DNA of 64,000 nucleotides from Rostratula benghalensis (lineage: Eukaryota; Chordata; Aves; Charadriiformes; Rostratulidae), in NCBI GenBank assembly GCA_013399305.1, contig VXAI01000197.1, positions 1,288,065 through 1,352,064 on the forward strand, read 5' to 3'. Made by a program: the position numbers and the translations under genes. The notes beneath the pieces are model-generated. The model was not told the DNA's origin. It searched no databases and worked only from the letters and a program-made list of their open reading frames with translations. Below are positions 12,231 to 23,754 of the stretch, one piece after another. Each line of letters begins with the position of its first letter. Position 1 is the first letter of the stretch.

Positions 12231-15200
12231 CACTATAAAAAAAAGGAAGGCCTGATATATTCAGGGTCCCTCAGTTTGCCTCATTCATTTCTTGTCCTTC
12301 CACAGTTTTGAAGGTCCCTGTGACCAGTTAGACCCTGCCTCTGCACAGTTTACAGCCAGTTTTTCACACTGTGGTACTCTGTACATTCCCAGGGGGTCAT
12401 CCTTTGTAAAAGAAGGGTTTCATTGCATCGTGAGAATTGCATTGGCTCTGGAATGTAGTTTTAAGGGGGTGGTAAAATAGTGAGTAGGAGAGCTGCTAGA
12501 GCTTGGCAATGTTGAATTCCCCTGGGACAATGTGTTGGCCAGTGACCAAGCCAAAACATCTTTTCTAGCATACTCTCTAATGAAGAGCGGCAGGACTTCA
12601 GGCAGGGAGGCCCAAACCAGACACGGTGTCAGCAGTGTCCAGGGAGATGTCTGGCTGTGCTGACAGAGACAAGCTCCTCACGTGAGCTTGGCACACCAGG
12701 CATGGTCTGGAGGGAAACCTGTGACCAGATCTCTGAGAAAGACCATTGAGGCTACAGGAGCTTCCAGATGGTCATCAATGGTCTTAATGGCCGAAGGACA
12801 GTAAGGCAGCCCCATTTCCATAGTGGGTATCAGGGATAGACTGTACCTTGGAAACGTCAGAGATAGCCCCAGATATAGAGCAGGGCTGTAGATTGCCCCA
12901 GTAAAGCAAGGTCTGAGTTTGCAGAGTCAAGAGATGGTGAACAGCCCACTCTGGGGCTCTGCCAGGGGACATGGCAGTCAATCATTAACACTTTTTGACC
13001 CACCAGCCAGATATGTTTCTTCAGCCTTCAGCTTCTCTGGCCTTTGCCCAAGACTGATAGAGATTTAATAAAGAATCCCCTAGTGCTATTTTTGTTCTTC
13101 CTTTTACCTTGCTCAGTGCCTTTTAGCATTGTTTTTGCTTGGTTTGTCCTCTGCGCTTGTGTTGGAGGGTCTACCATAAAGACAGCATAGTGCAAATATA
13201 GCCTTCCTGCTGACAGAGACACCACTCTACCAGCAAGCTTGGGATTTAAGTTTTGGGCAAAGGTTTCAATACCCCTCTTCCTCCTAGTTCACAAGAGAAT
13301 TAAAGCACATGCAGAAATGTACAGAAATTGGCTCCTGTGGACAGATTAATAATAAAAAAAAAGACATCGTGACTATTACACATTTTCAAGGCCCTTATAA
13401 GAAAAGAAAAAGCTCATGAATAACTTTCAAAGCAACAAAAGTTTTTCAGACAGCAGGGCACACGTTTCTTCGGAGTGATGATGGATGATAATAGGATGAG
13501 AAAATGAGAGCAGTAAGAGGTGAGGAGCTGCAGCTCCTGGAGGCCTCCCCTTGGCTGTGGAGCTGGGGGGTGAGAGAAGGGCATGGGGAGCATCCCCCCA
13601 GCAGCCTGCCACTGTGTTCCTGCTGTAACCCCAGAACAAGGTTTCTATACAATCCCATGTGTGTTTAGTCTTGCGTCTAAGGTTGCCAAGAAAGATAAGG
13701 AAGGAAAGGAAAATGGAGAGAATGAAGAGAAAATGAGATACAGCTCCAATTCTTCTCAGGCTTATCAGTGTCTATGTGGAAGAATTTATTCTAATGTACT
13801 ATTAGAAGAGAGAAAGCATATTTGGCTGTACATGCTGTAAAGGGAACATTTCTGATATGGGACTCAGATTCTCAGCATGAAAAATTGATATTTTACTTTT
13901 AAACTAAATATCTTTCTTCTTGATTCATTTTATTTCTTAATTTAAATTCTAACCTTAGTTGTTATGGTTAGACATAGCTCTGAAACTGGGAGACTTACAC
14001 ACAGCAAGGCTCCAGCTTTAAGTCAACAAATATACAATAACACGACATTGCCAGGGATTTTGCTTGTGGCTGATCTTGGATGTAATTTCTGGATGTTAAT
14101 GCTTAATGTGTTAATTACTCTATGATTTTAGCAAGTCTCTGAAATTTTAAGAATAGAGAAATTTAGGACTAGATAACTGAACAGACAATTCTGCTGAATG
14201 TGCATGAACTGAACAACTGCATCTTAATTGCATTTGGATTTTTTTCTGGTCCTATTTCCCATGGAAAACTGTTTGAGAACCTCATTGCCTTTATGGTTAG
14301 AATTTTTCCTATTTCCAGGCTAAATTTATCCTTGGCTAGATTATATCAAACTGTTTTTGTCCTAACACTGTTCTTTCTTTAAATAGTTCTTATCCCTGCC
14401 TGATGTAAATAACACTGACATCTCCTTTCAGGCTGTGTTTTGATAGGCTGACAAACAAAATATTTTAATTTCTCTTCTTTAAGATAGGCCCTTCTTTCTC
14501 CCCACTATCGTCACAGCTCTTTTCTGAAACAGTTCCATCCAGGGCACATCTATCTTTCATATGGATGGCCAGTACAGACATGCTGATGAGGTCTTGCTGG
14601 TGCATTGCATAAGGGCATGAGTGCTTTCCTGTCTACAGTTGAAATTCTTCACCTGACACATATAGGATCTCACTCGCCTTTTTCTCTAACTATAGCACCT
14701 TGCTAGCTCATAAAAGCTGTTCCTTTTCTTTCTCCTTTTTTGTTTCAACTGATGAACTCCACACTGTAGCAGGAAAACTAATTAGTCTAGGATGGCATAA
14801 CCTTACACTGAAATTAAAAATGAACCCATTCATTTGTTTATTTTTAATTTCTTGCTTCTTTAGAAAACTACATTATTTCCTCCTTCACATTGATACCCCT
14901 GGTAAAGTGCTGCCTAACACAGCAGGATGTCTACAAAGTCAAGATAATATTGATCCAAATATTGCTACATTTTGGAGAAACCGGTTCTAGGAACAGTCCA
15001 GTCCAGTTGAGCTCTTTCTGTCAAAACTTCACACAGAGCTGGCTGGTGTGCTCTGGTCACTGGTTGACAGACAGAGCAAGATCTCATTGCATTTTCTCAT
15101 CTCCTTGTTTAACCAGATAGTCTTTTCCATGTAGAGTGCAAGCTGGTATGGGAAAATACAAACTTTGTAATATAAGATTTTATTGTGCTTCGCAAAACAG

Positions 15201-15979
15201 TGCTCCAATCCTTTGGTGAGGCTTCTGAGAACCACAAAAAAATGAGAATCTTAAACTAAAATTTTTGAAGAGAATAAAAACATCCCAATACAGAGCCGAA
15301 TTTTGAACAGTAATCAGTGTTATATTAAGTCCTTAGATATCTTTAGCTAATTTGAACTTTAAAACATTCTAAATTTAAACACTATTTATGGAGCAGGGAT
15401 CTGATCTGGGACATTATCCAACACTGAGCATCTCCTGGCTTTAAGAAAATACTTGGCTTGCTGTGAGACTCATTCTGCAAAGGAAAGGAGGTGCTTTCCC
15501 TGAACTGAAATGTGGCTTGCACCTGGCAATGGCTGAAAACAGGAGTGCTAGTTTCACCAAAAATCCCAAACGCCAATGCCTTTGTTGTGAAGAGTGGTTT
15601 AATTTTTTGAAAACACTAAGAGCACATTTTTAAAAGTACTGAAAAATTTTATCAAAATGGTTTTAGTGTCTCCACTTTTTAAAGAAATGAAGGTCTGTTT
15701 ATTTCTTCATACTTTTAAAATAAGTTCTTAATTTTTCAGTATATTAAATGGATTTTCTGTGGCCCTTAAGATCATGAAGATGATTGTACATGTGCTCTAC
15801 AATACAGTTATTATGGCAGTTCTGAGATCTTCTTAACATCCAGTTGTTGCACCCTGCTCTAATGAAACTGTTTGCAACAGAGGCTTTCTACCCTATAAAT
15901 ACAAAGCCAGTCTCAGATTATGATCTCTGAATGCAGAAACACCAGCAGCAGAATATTCTGCTTTCTGTTTGTAACGGAC
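12231..15979. other. noncoding unique sequence
   Basis: Nothing gene-like is recognised. The part from about 12540 to 12970 is somewhat GC-richer and lacks long homopolymers, but shows no domain or splice structure. Frames around 13427-13658 overlap on the minus strand in two registers, typical of non-coding DNA. Confidence 0.7.
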
Positions 15980-15980
15980 T

Positions 15981-16053
15981 TCCTATAATAATTCCGATAA
16001 AGCAGGTCTTTATTTTTTTCCCTCCTATAATAATTCTGTTTAATAAAGCAGGT
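15981..16053 (+). repeat. imperfect direct duplication flanking a pyrimidine spacer
   Basis: A segment beginning tcctataataattc and ending ataaagcaggt occurs twice, at 15981-16007 (27 nt) and 16023-16053 (31 nt). The copies differ by a short indel in the middle and are separated by a T/C-rich spacer. The second copy abuts the (TTTTC)n tract, so the duplication probably arose by slippage or unequal exchange at the microsatellite edge. Confidence 0.85.
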
Positions 16054-16055
16054 AC

Positions 16056-16109
16056 TTCTTCTTTTCCTTTTCTTTTCCTTTCTTTTCTTTTTTCTTTTCT
16101 TTTCCTTTC

Positions 16110-16140
<31 letters not shown>

Positions 16141-16328
16141 CTTTTCTTTTCTTTTCTTTTCTTTTCTTTTCTTTTCTTTTCTTTTCTTTTCTTTTCTTTN
16201 NNNNNNNNNNNNNNNNNNNNNNNNNNNNNNNNNNNNNNNNNNNNNNNNNNNNNNNNNNNNNNNNNNNNNNNNNNNNNNNNNNNNNNNNNNNTTTTCTTTT
16301 CTTTTCTTTTCTTTTCTTTTCTTTTTTC
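16056..16328 (+). repeat. (TTTTC)n microsatellite, interrupted by an assembly gap
   Basis: A long polypyrimidine tract is built mainly of TTTTC units. At its left end a 27-nt higher-order unit occurs twice in tandem (16071-16097 and 16098-16124), showing that variant repeats were duplicated as a block. The right part is a pure pentamer array broken by the N run. Such tracts are purine/pyrimidine mirror sequences that can form triplex DNA. True array length is unknown because of the gap. Confidence 0.97.
16200..16291. other. assembly gap (92 N)
   Basis: Ninety-two consecutive N lie inside the TTTTC array. The length is not a conventional round placeholder, so it may be an estimate or masked low-quality bases. 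Open frames spanning it on either strand are artefacts. Confidence 0.98.
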
Positions 16329-18143
16329 TGCCTTCAGCTTAGATATATCCTGGTACATACTTTAATGAAAGATGGAAGACATTTGTTTCAGGATCAAAGG
16401 TCTTTATTTTTCCTCAAAAAAATACTCCCCTCCAAACCCAAAGATATAATTATCTTGTACCTGGGGCTTCTGCCTCTGCCAAGCTGTGTAGACAATAGCA
16501 AAAGGTATTTCAACATTACTTAGCTACCAGAGGAGATGAATATTTAACTGAGAGACAAGAAATCTATTTTATTGCATTACTTAGGGGCAGAAAGACAAAG
16601 AATTTACTGTACGCTCATCCAGCTGTAGCTGGCAAGGCTGACACTGAGTATACAATTGCACTGAAAACAACTGCAGCAACACTTTTAAATGACAGTTAAT
16701 GGTTTTGGAGAGTGTCACAAACACAAGAAATAGAGCACAGGGTATAAATGAGTCTATACACGGTTACCCGGCTGCTCTAGGAGCATGTGAATTCAGTACC
16801 ATGCAGGACAAAATGCTTAGGGATCAGCTAGCAGAGAAATCTTCTGTTCTGTGTATTCGGAAACAATTGCTGTTTAAAAGGAAAACTAACAGTGGCCCCA
16901 TATAGATGACTGCAAATTGTTCATGGTCCACGGTCAGCTTTGGGAAAGGTTATAGGACAGGAAGTTATACCTCAGCATTTTGCACAGGTACTTTTGCTCA
17001 TTTCTAGCTCCAGTCCACCAAAGAACCTGTTCAATGTTTTTGTTTTCAGCCAGGATGACAGGAACATATTTGCAGTTTACAGCAGGTGCCCAGCCAAATC
17101 AACAAAGTGCAAACTATGCAGTAAAAAAGAATATATAAAAAAGGTCACTTTGCCAGGGTATGCCGCTCCAGCAAGTTTCAGTGCCTTAGAGGGTGAATGC
17201 CTGAATCCAGTGACCAGGGTGATGATATTTTGCACACCACATCATCAGTAAAGGTATTGTGTTGTCTCCTGTTTAATACATGCAGAGACTTTTCAGATGC
17301 TTGTCAGCTGATAATCATTACTACACCTGTTTCTTTGAAAAAAAAAAAAAAAATTATCAGCCTACTCATTCGTAACCTTCCAGGTGGACACCTTTGTGTT
17401 TGTGACAAAAAGTCATTCTCCCTGGTAGACTTTTCCAAATCAGAACCCTAATGTCCTGTCACTTCACTGAAGGGTCTCATGGCATGTGTCCACCTGGCCC
17501 TCTGGCAGCAATAGAAGCCTGACTCCATGTCCCCTCCAAGGACTATGACTTCTGTATCTTCCCACTGAGGATTCAGGAGGCAGAAATAAATGTCCTGTAA
17601 TTAACTGCACAAGAAACACCATCAGTGGTTAAAATTTAGGTACGTGTGGACAATTGCTTTAAACACAAATGTAAAAGCTACTCTCAGGTGCTGAGTGCAT
17701 TAATAGACTGTAATTACCTATTGCCTTTGCAGCCTTATCTGGGACCTCACTCCACACTCTCTGCCCCTCTGGGACCTCGTGCATGCGCTCAGGTACAGGG
17801 ATCAATGACTACATCCAGTTAAAGACTAACTCGGGGAAAAAAGATTGGTTTTCAGCTTGATGAGTCTCCATCCTTTGCATGCTGAAGCCAGCAAAAGGGA
17901 AGAGGCACAGCTGTGCAGCCCCAGGAAGAATGAGACCAGACTTTCCTTTGCTGGTACACTGAAGAGCCTATCTTTTATCTCCCAATCTCATGTAAAACCT
18001 GGAAGGAGGATCGGTGCCAGCTTCTAGATACAATGAGAGAACCATAAGGCCTTTCAGTATTTGTGTTCAGGGATTCAGCCATTGGTGGCTAGCCACGCAA
18101 ACATCAGCAGAAGTATAAAAAAGACCATTCTGTGACTTTTTGT

Positions 18144-18189
18144 GTAGGCTTTTTCCTACACATCCTCTTTGTGTAGGAAAAAAGTCTGT
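18144..18189 (+). repeat. short inverted repeat (hairpin)
   Basis: A 13-bp perfect stem (18150-18162 with 18170-18182) encloses a 7-nt loop (tcctctt). As RNA it would extend by about six more pairs, including G-U wobbles and one bulge, to 18144/18189. At about 46 nt it is shorter than a normal pre-miRNA hairpin. The 8-mer TGTGTAGG also occurs just upstream (18141-18148), so the right arm may be an inverted-duplication product. Confidence 0.75.
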
Positions 18190-21100
18190 CAGTAATTTCA
18201 CTTATCTCATTATGACAGTGCTGATTACCATATGATGAAACTAGGAGAGTGCCCACATTAAAAGAAAGCGTAGAGAGGTATTTTCTTTCATGTTGTGTCA
18301 AAACAGTGTTATCAGTGTTCGTTACCTCTGCATGGTGTGTGGACATTTAGTCCTATGAAAAACATATCAATGTGGACAAAGGTGAGGTTCTCAGAAACTA
18401 CTGAACTCAAACCAAATTGGGATATTATAGTATCTGGGGCTTCTTCCAAAGTTATCCATCCAGGTCTCATTACAACATACAGATTTATGGTGGAGGGGGA
18501 AAGATTTTCCTTTATACCAGATATGTTCATCCTAGTGGCAGAAGAAAGAGGACTAGATATTTGGCATTTGGTGTCATGCCAGACATGGCTGTTACCTGCT
18601 ATTTTCAGATGGATTTCCTAAGAAATGGCACTTATGGAGTCATGCTATGTGCACGTACACCTTTCTAACTGCTGGGTCCACTGACTCAATTTCAGACAAA
18701 TTTGATAAATGGCTAGAGTTCTCAAGTACAGTAAGAACTGACAAGTTTCATTAAAACTTTTATATACATATATAAATCAAATAAGAAGTTACATAAGTAC
18801 CCAGGTTGAAGAAAAAGGACATGTCAGTGCCTCTGCTAAGGGACAAATTGCAGGGTGAACTCCTTAGTATTCAATAGCAAAGAATTTACATGGAGATATT
18901 ATAAAGCTTAAGCTGGTCTTTGTGCCCTATTAAATATCAGATCATACCCTGCACATCAGCACCAGAAAGCAGCTTCATTAATTTTGCATCTCCTGGGATT
19001 ACTTGTTTCTGTTGGACCAGAGAGCTTTAAGGCACTGTCCATCCACTGAGAAACTGGACGAGGGACTGTTTCTCTGGTGAGTAATTTCTAAATTATTCTT
19101 CTGCAGATTCCCGTGTGTAAAATAAGTAATATGTTGCTCAAACAGGGAGCTTGAGTGATAAACAGCTATGCACTTCAACCTCTCTTAAATAACTCCAGTA
19201 AGGATGAATATCTAAGAATAGGGTCCTAGGACTTATACAGAAAGCTGGTCAGATTCACATCTGATGGCCTTTCTGTGCACAAACCAGAATATATATAGGT
19301 ACAGCCGTGGCTGCACAGGGCCTTTGTTGATAGAAACAGCCAGTATTAACCTTCCTGGCCATGTGCCCTCCCCAGCCCTCATGGCCTTCATTTCAGTCTG
19401 CATTTCTTTCCTGCAAGTGCCTTGGGCCATCTCATACCGGCATAACCTACCACCGCAAAATGCTTTCTCCAGAGTCTATCTATTCGAGTCTATTTAAAGT
19501 TCATCTATTTACTAAGCTTTACAGTGTGCCCTGAAGGTCAACTGACTCAGACTTCCTTTGAATGGAAATGAGGGGGTTTCGAACCAGTGGAACTTCACTG
19601 AGGAGGTACTCACTGCAGCACTGGGATGTTTCAGTTGCTGCTTGAATAGCTCAGGTGGTCTCAGCAGCTGATGGAAGCTAAGAGAGCAGAGGCAATTCGC
19701 TCACAACAAGCAGCTAACAGTTAAGCCAGTTTGAGACACATTTTAATTTTAATTTTTTTTTTTTTCCTTCTCCAGAATTTGAACTGCACTTGTGCCAGGA
19801 AGGAAGGAGAGATAAAGTAATAGAGACATTATTATATTTTTTTTTTTCATTAATTAACCATATGGGACTGAATTCCAAAAAATTACGATTTAAAATTACA
19901 ATTTTTTAGCCCTTAAAATAAGCATAGTTTCCTTTGATAATGGAGGACCAGAGTCCATTTAAAGCTAGAGGAATTTTTACCATTGATTTCATTGGCTCTC
20001 AAATCTGGGTCTCAGTATCACATTTTCCAAGGTACCCAGGAACGGGGCAGGTGATAAGTAGGCAAAATCTTACCTTTTACACATTTAGACTTCTGACCAC
20101 TTTCAATAATGTGGTGCTTGGTGGACTTAAGCTGTCAAAAGTTGCATTTTCAAGTTAAGGCTAAGTCTGCATCCTGCATGCATTTCCAGGGCTTCTAACA
20201 GACTAGAATTTCTAGCTAGACTTCTAGCAGATCACCCCACTGATCTCTTGATGCTTGCAATTTAGTTCTATGGTCACTTGAAATCAGATAACTGGTAGCA
20301 GGGATGGTCCCATCATTTCAACCAGCTCGTGGGCACCTATCTTAAAATGGGAAAAATTGCTCCTGGAATGAGCCCCTATCTCTCTGTCCTTTTAACTTCA
20401 CACAGACATAGATAACTGTCTTACAGACTTGATTTTAAGTAGCTAAAGTTAGCTCATGTGTATCCATCTTCATAAAATCAGGTAAATCCCTAAAGCCCAC
20501 AGAGAAATGTTGGGAAATCAAGTCCCTCTCCAGAACAGGGTGCCTGTGTGTTGCTAAATACTCCTGCATAGGCACGTCTGAAGAGGCCTGGTTAAAAAAT
20601 GAAGGGCACTTTCCAGAGGGGTTGGCTGGTATCCTAGGTAGACCCAAATAACTGTTTTCCTATGACTGTTGTGGAATAATTCTCCCCTTAAACCTGGAAA
20701 TTAAATAGAAATAACATTTGTTGAAAATGTTGAACTTGTTGAATAACACTTTCAACCTTTTCTTTGGTATGTTCTAGGATGCTCATACAAGGAACTGAGA
20801 AACTGGGCAACAAAATGTGCTTTTGATAATACCTTTTATTGTTCCTAATTAATATCTGCCAAGGACCCTTGAACTGCACAATTTTTTGAAAAGAGGCCAG
20901 TTTCCTCATTAGCACTAGACATTTCACAGCTAATGTTTCAACAGCTGAAATGTCAGTTCAAATGCACCCATGTCATTATGAAAACACCCTTTTCTGTGAT
21001 TCAGCTCTGGGCTGTGTTACATGGAGTTTGACCCTGGAGAGGTACCAATGACAAGCAGATGGTCTTTGACCTTTCGGTGCTGGTCCTCTCATACTGATGC

Positions 21101-21239
21101 CAAGTGGAGAGCAAGACTACTGCCTCATTCAAACTTAAAGGAGGCAGGCTACATCTTGTATTCTTGTGTCGAGAAATGCAGATTAGGACATAATGGGGGA
21201 TGTCAAAGTGGGGCAGAAGTATATGAGTATGAGTGTATT

Positions 21240-21690
21240 TAAAGAAACTGAAACAGGGAGTGGGCTGGGGCAGCAAAGACAAGGTTAAGAAAAGCAACTA
21301 GCTGGCAAGCAGGCAATGTGGGGTGGGGTAGGATAAGAAAACTGAGTCTAGTTGCAGAAAAAAAGGAAGCATACAGTGACTGAGGAGTTATTTGTGCTAA
21401 TGTTTTGGAGGGGAAAGAACACCTGAAACCAGACTAAAGAAGTATGCTAAGTAGAATGAAAATTCAATTGGGAACTGGTTAGGTGTGTGGAGTGTGGGAA
21501 GACTGTGAGGGGACATGCATGGGAAAGGTCTGATGGGTAAAACCAGAGCTCACAGGGAAACATATTTGGTGAAATGTCTACAGAGAGAATTTGAGAAAGG
21601 TCAAGTGATAAAAGTGGAAATGGAGAAAGGGCTGGGAGAGGGAGAATAGCAGAACAGAGCCAGGGATAAACTGGAGGTGTTGGGATGGGC
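21240..21690 (+). other. purine-rich, strand-asymmetric stretch
   Basis: The plus strand is strongly enriched in A and G and depleted in C over about 450 bp, without being a simple repeat. No domain or splice structure accompanies it. Such skew can follow transcription direction or R-loop formation, but it may also be an old decayed polypurine region. Confidence 0.5.
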
Positions 21691-23466
21691 ATAAAGGAGC
21701 ATTTGGGAGTGTCCGCAATAGTGTCTCTGTCTTTGTGAGCAGATTCCTTCCAAAAGCCCCAAAGAGAAGGTCAGAGTCCTGGATCTCACTGTTCCTCTGC
21801 TACCACTATCAGGAAAAACCATTGGCCAAGGGATGCTTCACCAGCCTCAGAGACCTATTGTGTCTATAAGTTACTCCTTCAGTGCAGAACTCAGGGAAAT
21901 TCCTAGTCCTGGTGGTATGCAGTAGGGAGGAGGAGATATGCTGTATGTCAGAAATAGGATTTCTAATTTTTAGTGTGCTTTGTTACAAACCTCAGAAGCA
22001 ATACAACACATACAAACTGGTTTAAAAAGTGAAAATTGCACTATATAGTACTTAAACATTAGGAAATGTGGGAAATCAAGTAATCTTCCTGAAGTCATCT
22101 GTTTTATTCACTAAATATCTTATTTTTGCTCCAGATGATTCAGGGAATCTATTAAAAATAATGACCTTTGCAGCTGATGTCTCCCCGGCACATTGTGTCT
22201 CCTGAGTGCTGAATAAGGCAAGGGTCCAGTAGAAAAAAAATCAACATAAGAACATGTTATGTAGGGCTGTATCATATTCAAGTGCAGGCATGCTTTAAAT
22301 CAAGAACAGAAAATATGCTCTGAAGTGAAGGAAGGCTCTCAATATCTTTCGCAAGGAAAACAGTGTGACTCAGTGCTGGAGATTGATTTTTCCTCCCTAA
22401 ATATTTATAAAGGTCTGTGAATGACTTCTCTTTTGGCCTTTTCCACCTTGTAGGTTTATGTTAAACTTAAAAAAAAACCCCCAAAACCAGACACAACAAA
22501 ATATTAGAAGAGTAACTGGAAGATTTTTCTGCCTTATTTGCACATCCCTATATAACAAAAATGTGAGAATCTCAGGTTCTTCCCAATTTAGCATTCATGT
22601 GCTTTATTTCTTCAGCAGAAACAATGCAGATGTCACAGGAATCTGCATTTTTTTCTGACATTGGCTAGTAATTTACTCGTGAGAATCATCCCACTATAGA
22701 CACTGCGATTGTTCACATAAGCGTTGCTTAGCAAAAGGAGGGCAGAGTTGGACCCTCCTGGGGTCCAGCTCTATGTACTTATAGAATCAGTGAAACATCT
22801 GATGAATATATGGGAGTGGGAATGGAAAAAGCAAAATGAGTTTGTGACTTGAAAAAAAGAACATGTTTGATTATCTTAGGTCTCCTGTGTACCTTCTCTC
22901 CATATCTGCAGAAGAGAGAATATTCTCTGGCAGCTCTCATTTATTATTTATTTTTTATGCTTTAATTATTTGTGGAAATCCTTGGCTTCTGCATGTTCAA
23001 CCAGCTCCTCTGACAGTAAACTTTACACATTAAGATGTGGGAGGTGAAGCTCTGGTTCAGTGAAAGGAAGGAAGGAAGAAATATTGCTTTGGCTGCTGGT
23101 GATGTAATATTGACCATCTGCAATTTTTATGCTTTAATCTGCTTCTATATGTTTTTCGAATAAAAACCTACACAGATGATGACTGGTTTCTTATCTGGCT
23201 ATTTCTATTACTTTCTGGGCTGTTTTATTTGGGCCTTCATGCTACTGATATAACCTCTTTATTTTACCTCTTTATGTTTAAATTTAAGTTTTGGGTTAGA
23301 GCCAAAGTATTTGACTTCTTATCCAAACTGCATTCATTCCTTTCTAACACTTTGTATTTCCCATTACTAACATTCCTCTTTCATATCTACATTTATTTCT
23401 TGATTTCTTCTTCCCTGCTCTCCTGACAGACAGCTTTTTCTTTTTTTTTATTTTTTTTTTCCCTAG

Positions 23467-23754
23467 ACTATCATCTGAGTTTTCTTGGATACTTCTACTT
23501 TTTCCACATGGCAATTCTGTCTTGGTGGAGTTGGAGATTTTGTACGATTGTCAGGGATTTCTGGACATCTGGCAATCCATTTGGAACAGGATGGGAAACT
23601 TAATACGTGTCTCTGCCCACATGCAGATGATGCCTTCAGCACATGTAGAGGCTGTTGTGCAGATCCCAGGAGTGTCGGCCTGCAGAGTATGTGCTACACA
23701 GGTGGTCTTGAGATGGATGGTAGTTCCAGCCTGTTTGAGAAAATCAGAGTCATG
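23467..23754 (+). other. weak candidate internal exon, coding status unknown
   Basis: A strong acceptor (a T-rich tract at about 23441-23460, then ccctag ending at 23466) and a consensus-like donor (ATG|gtgagt, GT at 23755) bracket 288 bp of higher GC than the flanks. One frame is open from just after a stop at 23476-23478 through the donor, giving about 92 cysteine-rich codons with no family I recognise. A 288-bp exon would keep phase, but the early stop means that frame could be coding only with an internal start. A chance pairing, a lncRNA exon or an old repeat are all possible. Confidence 0.15.

Larger units (their letters stand above)
16329..23440. other. noncoding unique sequence
   Basis: No gene is recognised. 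Overlapping plus-strand frames at 18295-18668 read like protein in two registers but have no recognisable domain and no flanking splice pair of quality. A16 lies at 17338-17353 and T13 at 19753-19765. The hairpin near 18150 and the G/A-rich stretch at 21240-21690 are listed separately. Confidence 0.7.

Noticed and set aside
15918..16365. Long open frames on both strands (Lys/Arg/Glu-rich or Phe/Ser/Leu-rich)
   Set aside because: They are translations of the TTTTC microsatellite and the N gap.
18295..18668. Overlapping plus-strand frames with protein-like text
   Set aside because: Two registers look equally protein-like, no motif or family is recognised, and no exon boundaries fit.
19575..19585. 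GGTTTCGAACC, like a tRNA T-arm
   Set aside because: It is only a short palindrome. No D-arm, anticodon arm or acceptor stem can be placed around it, and no A-box lies upstream.
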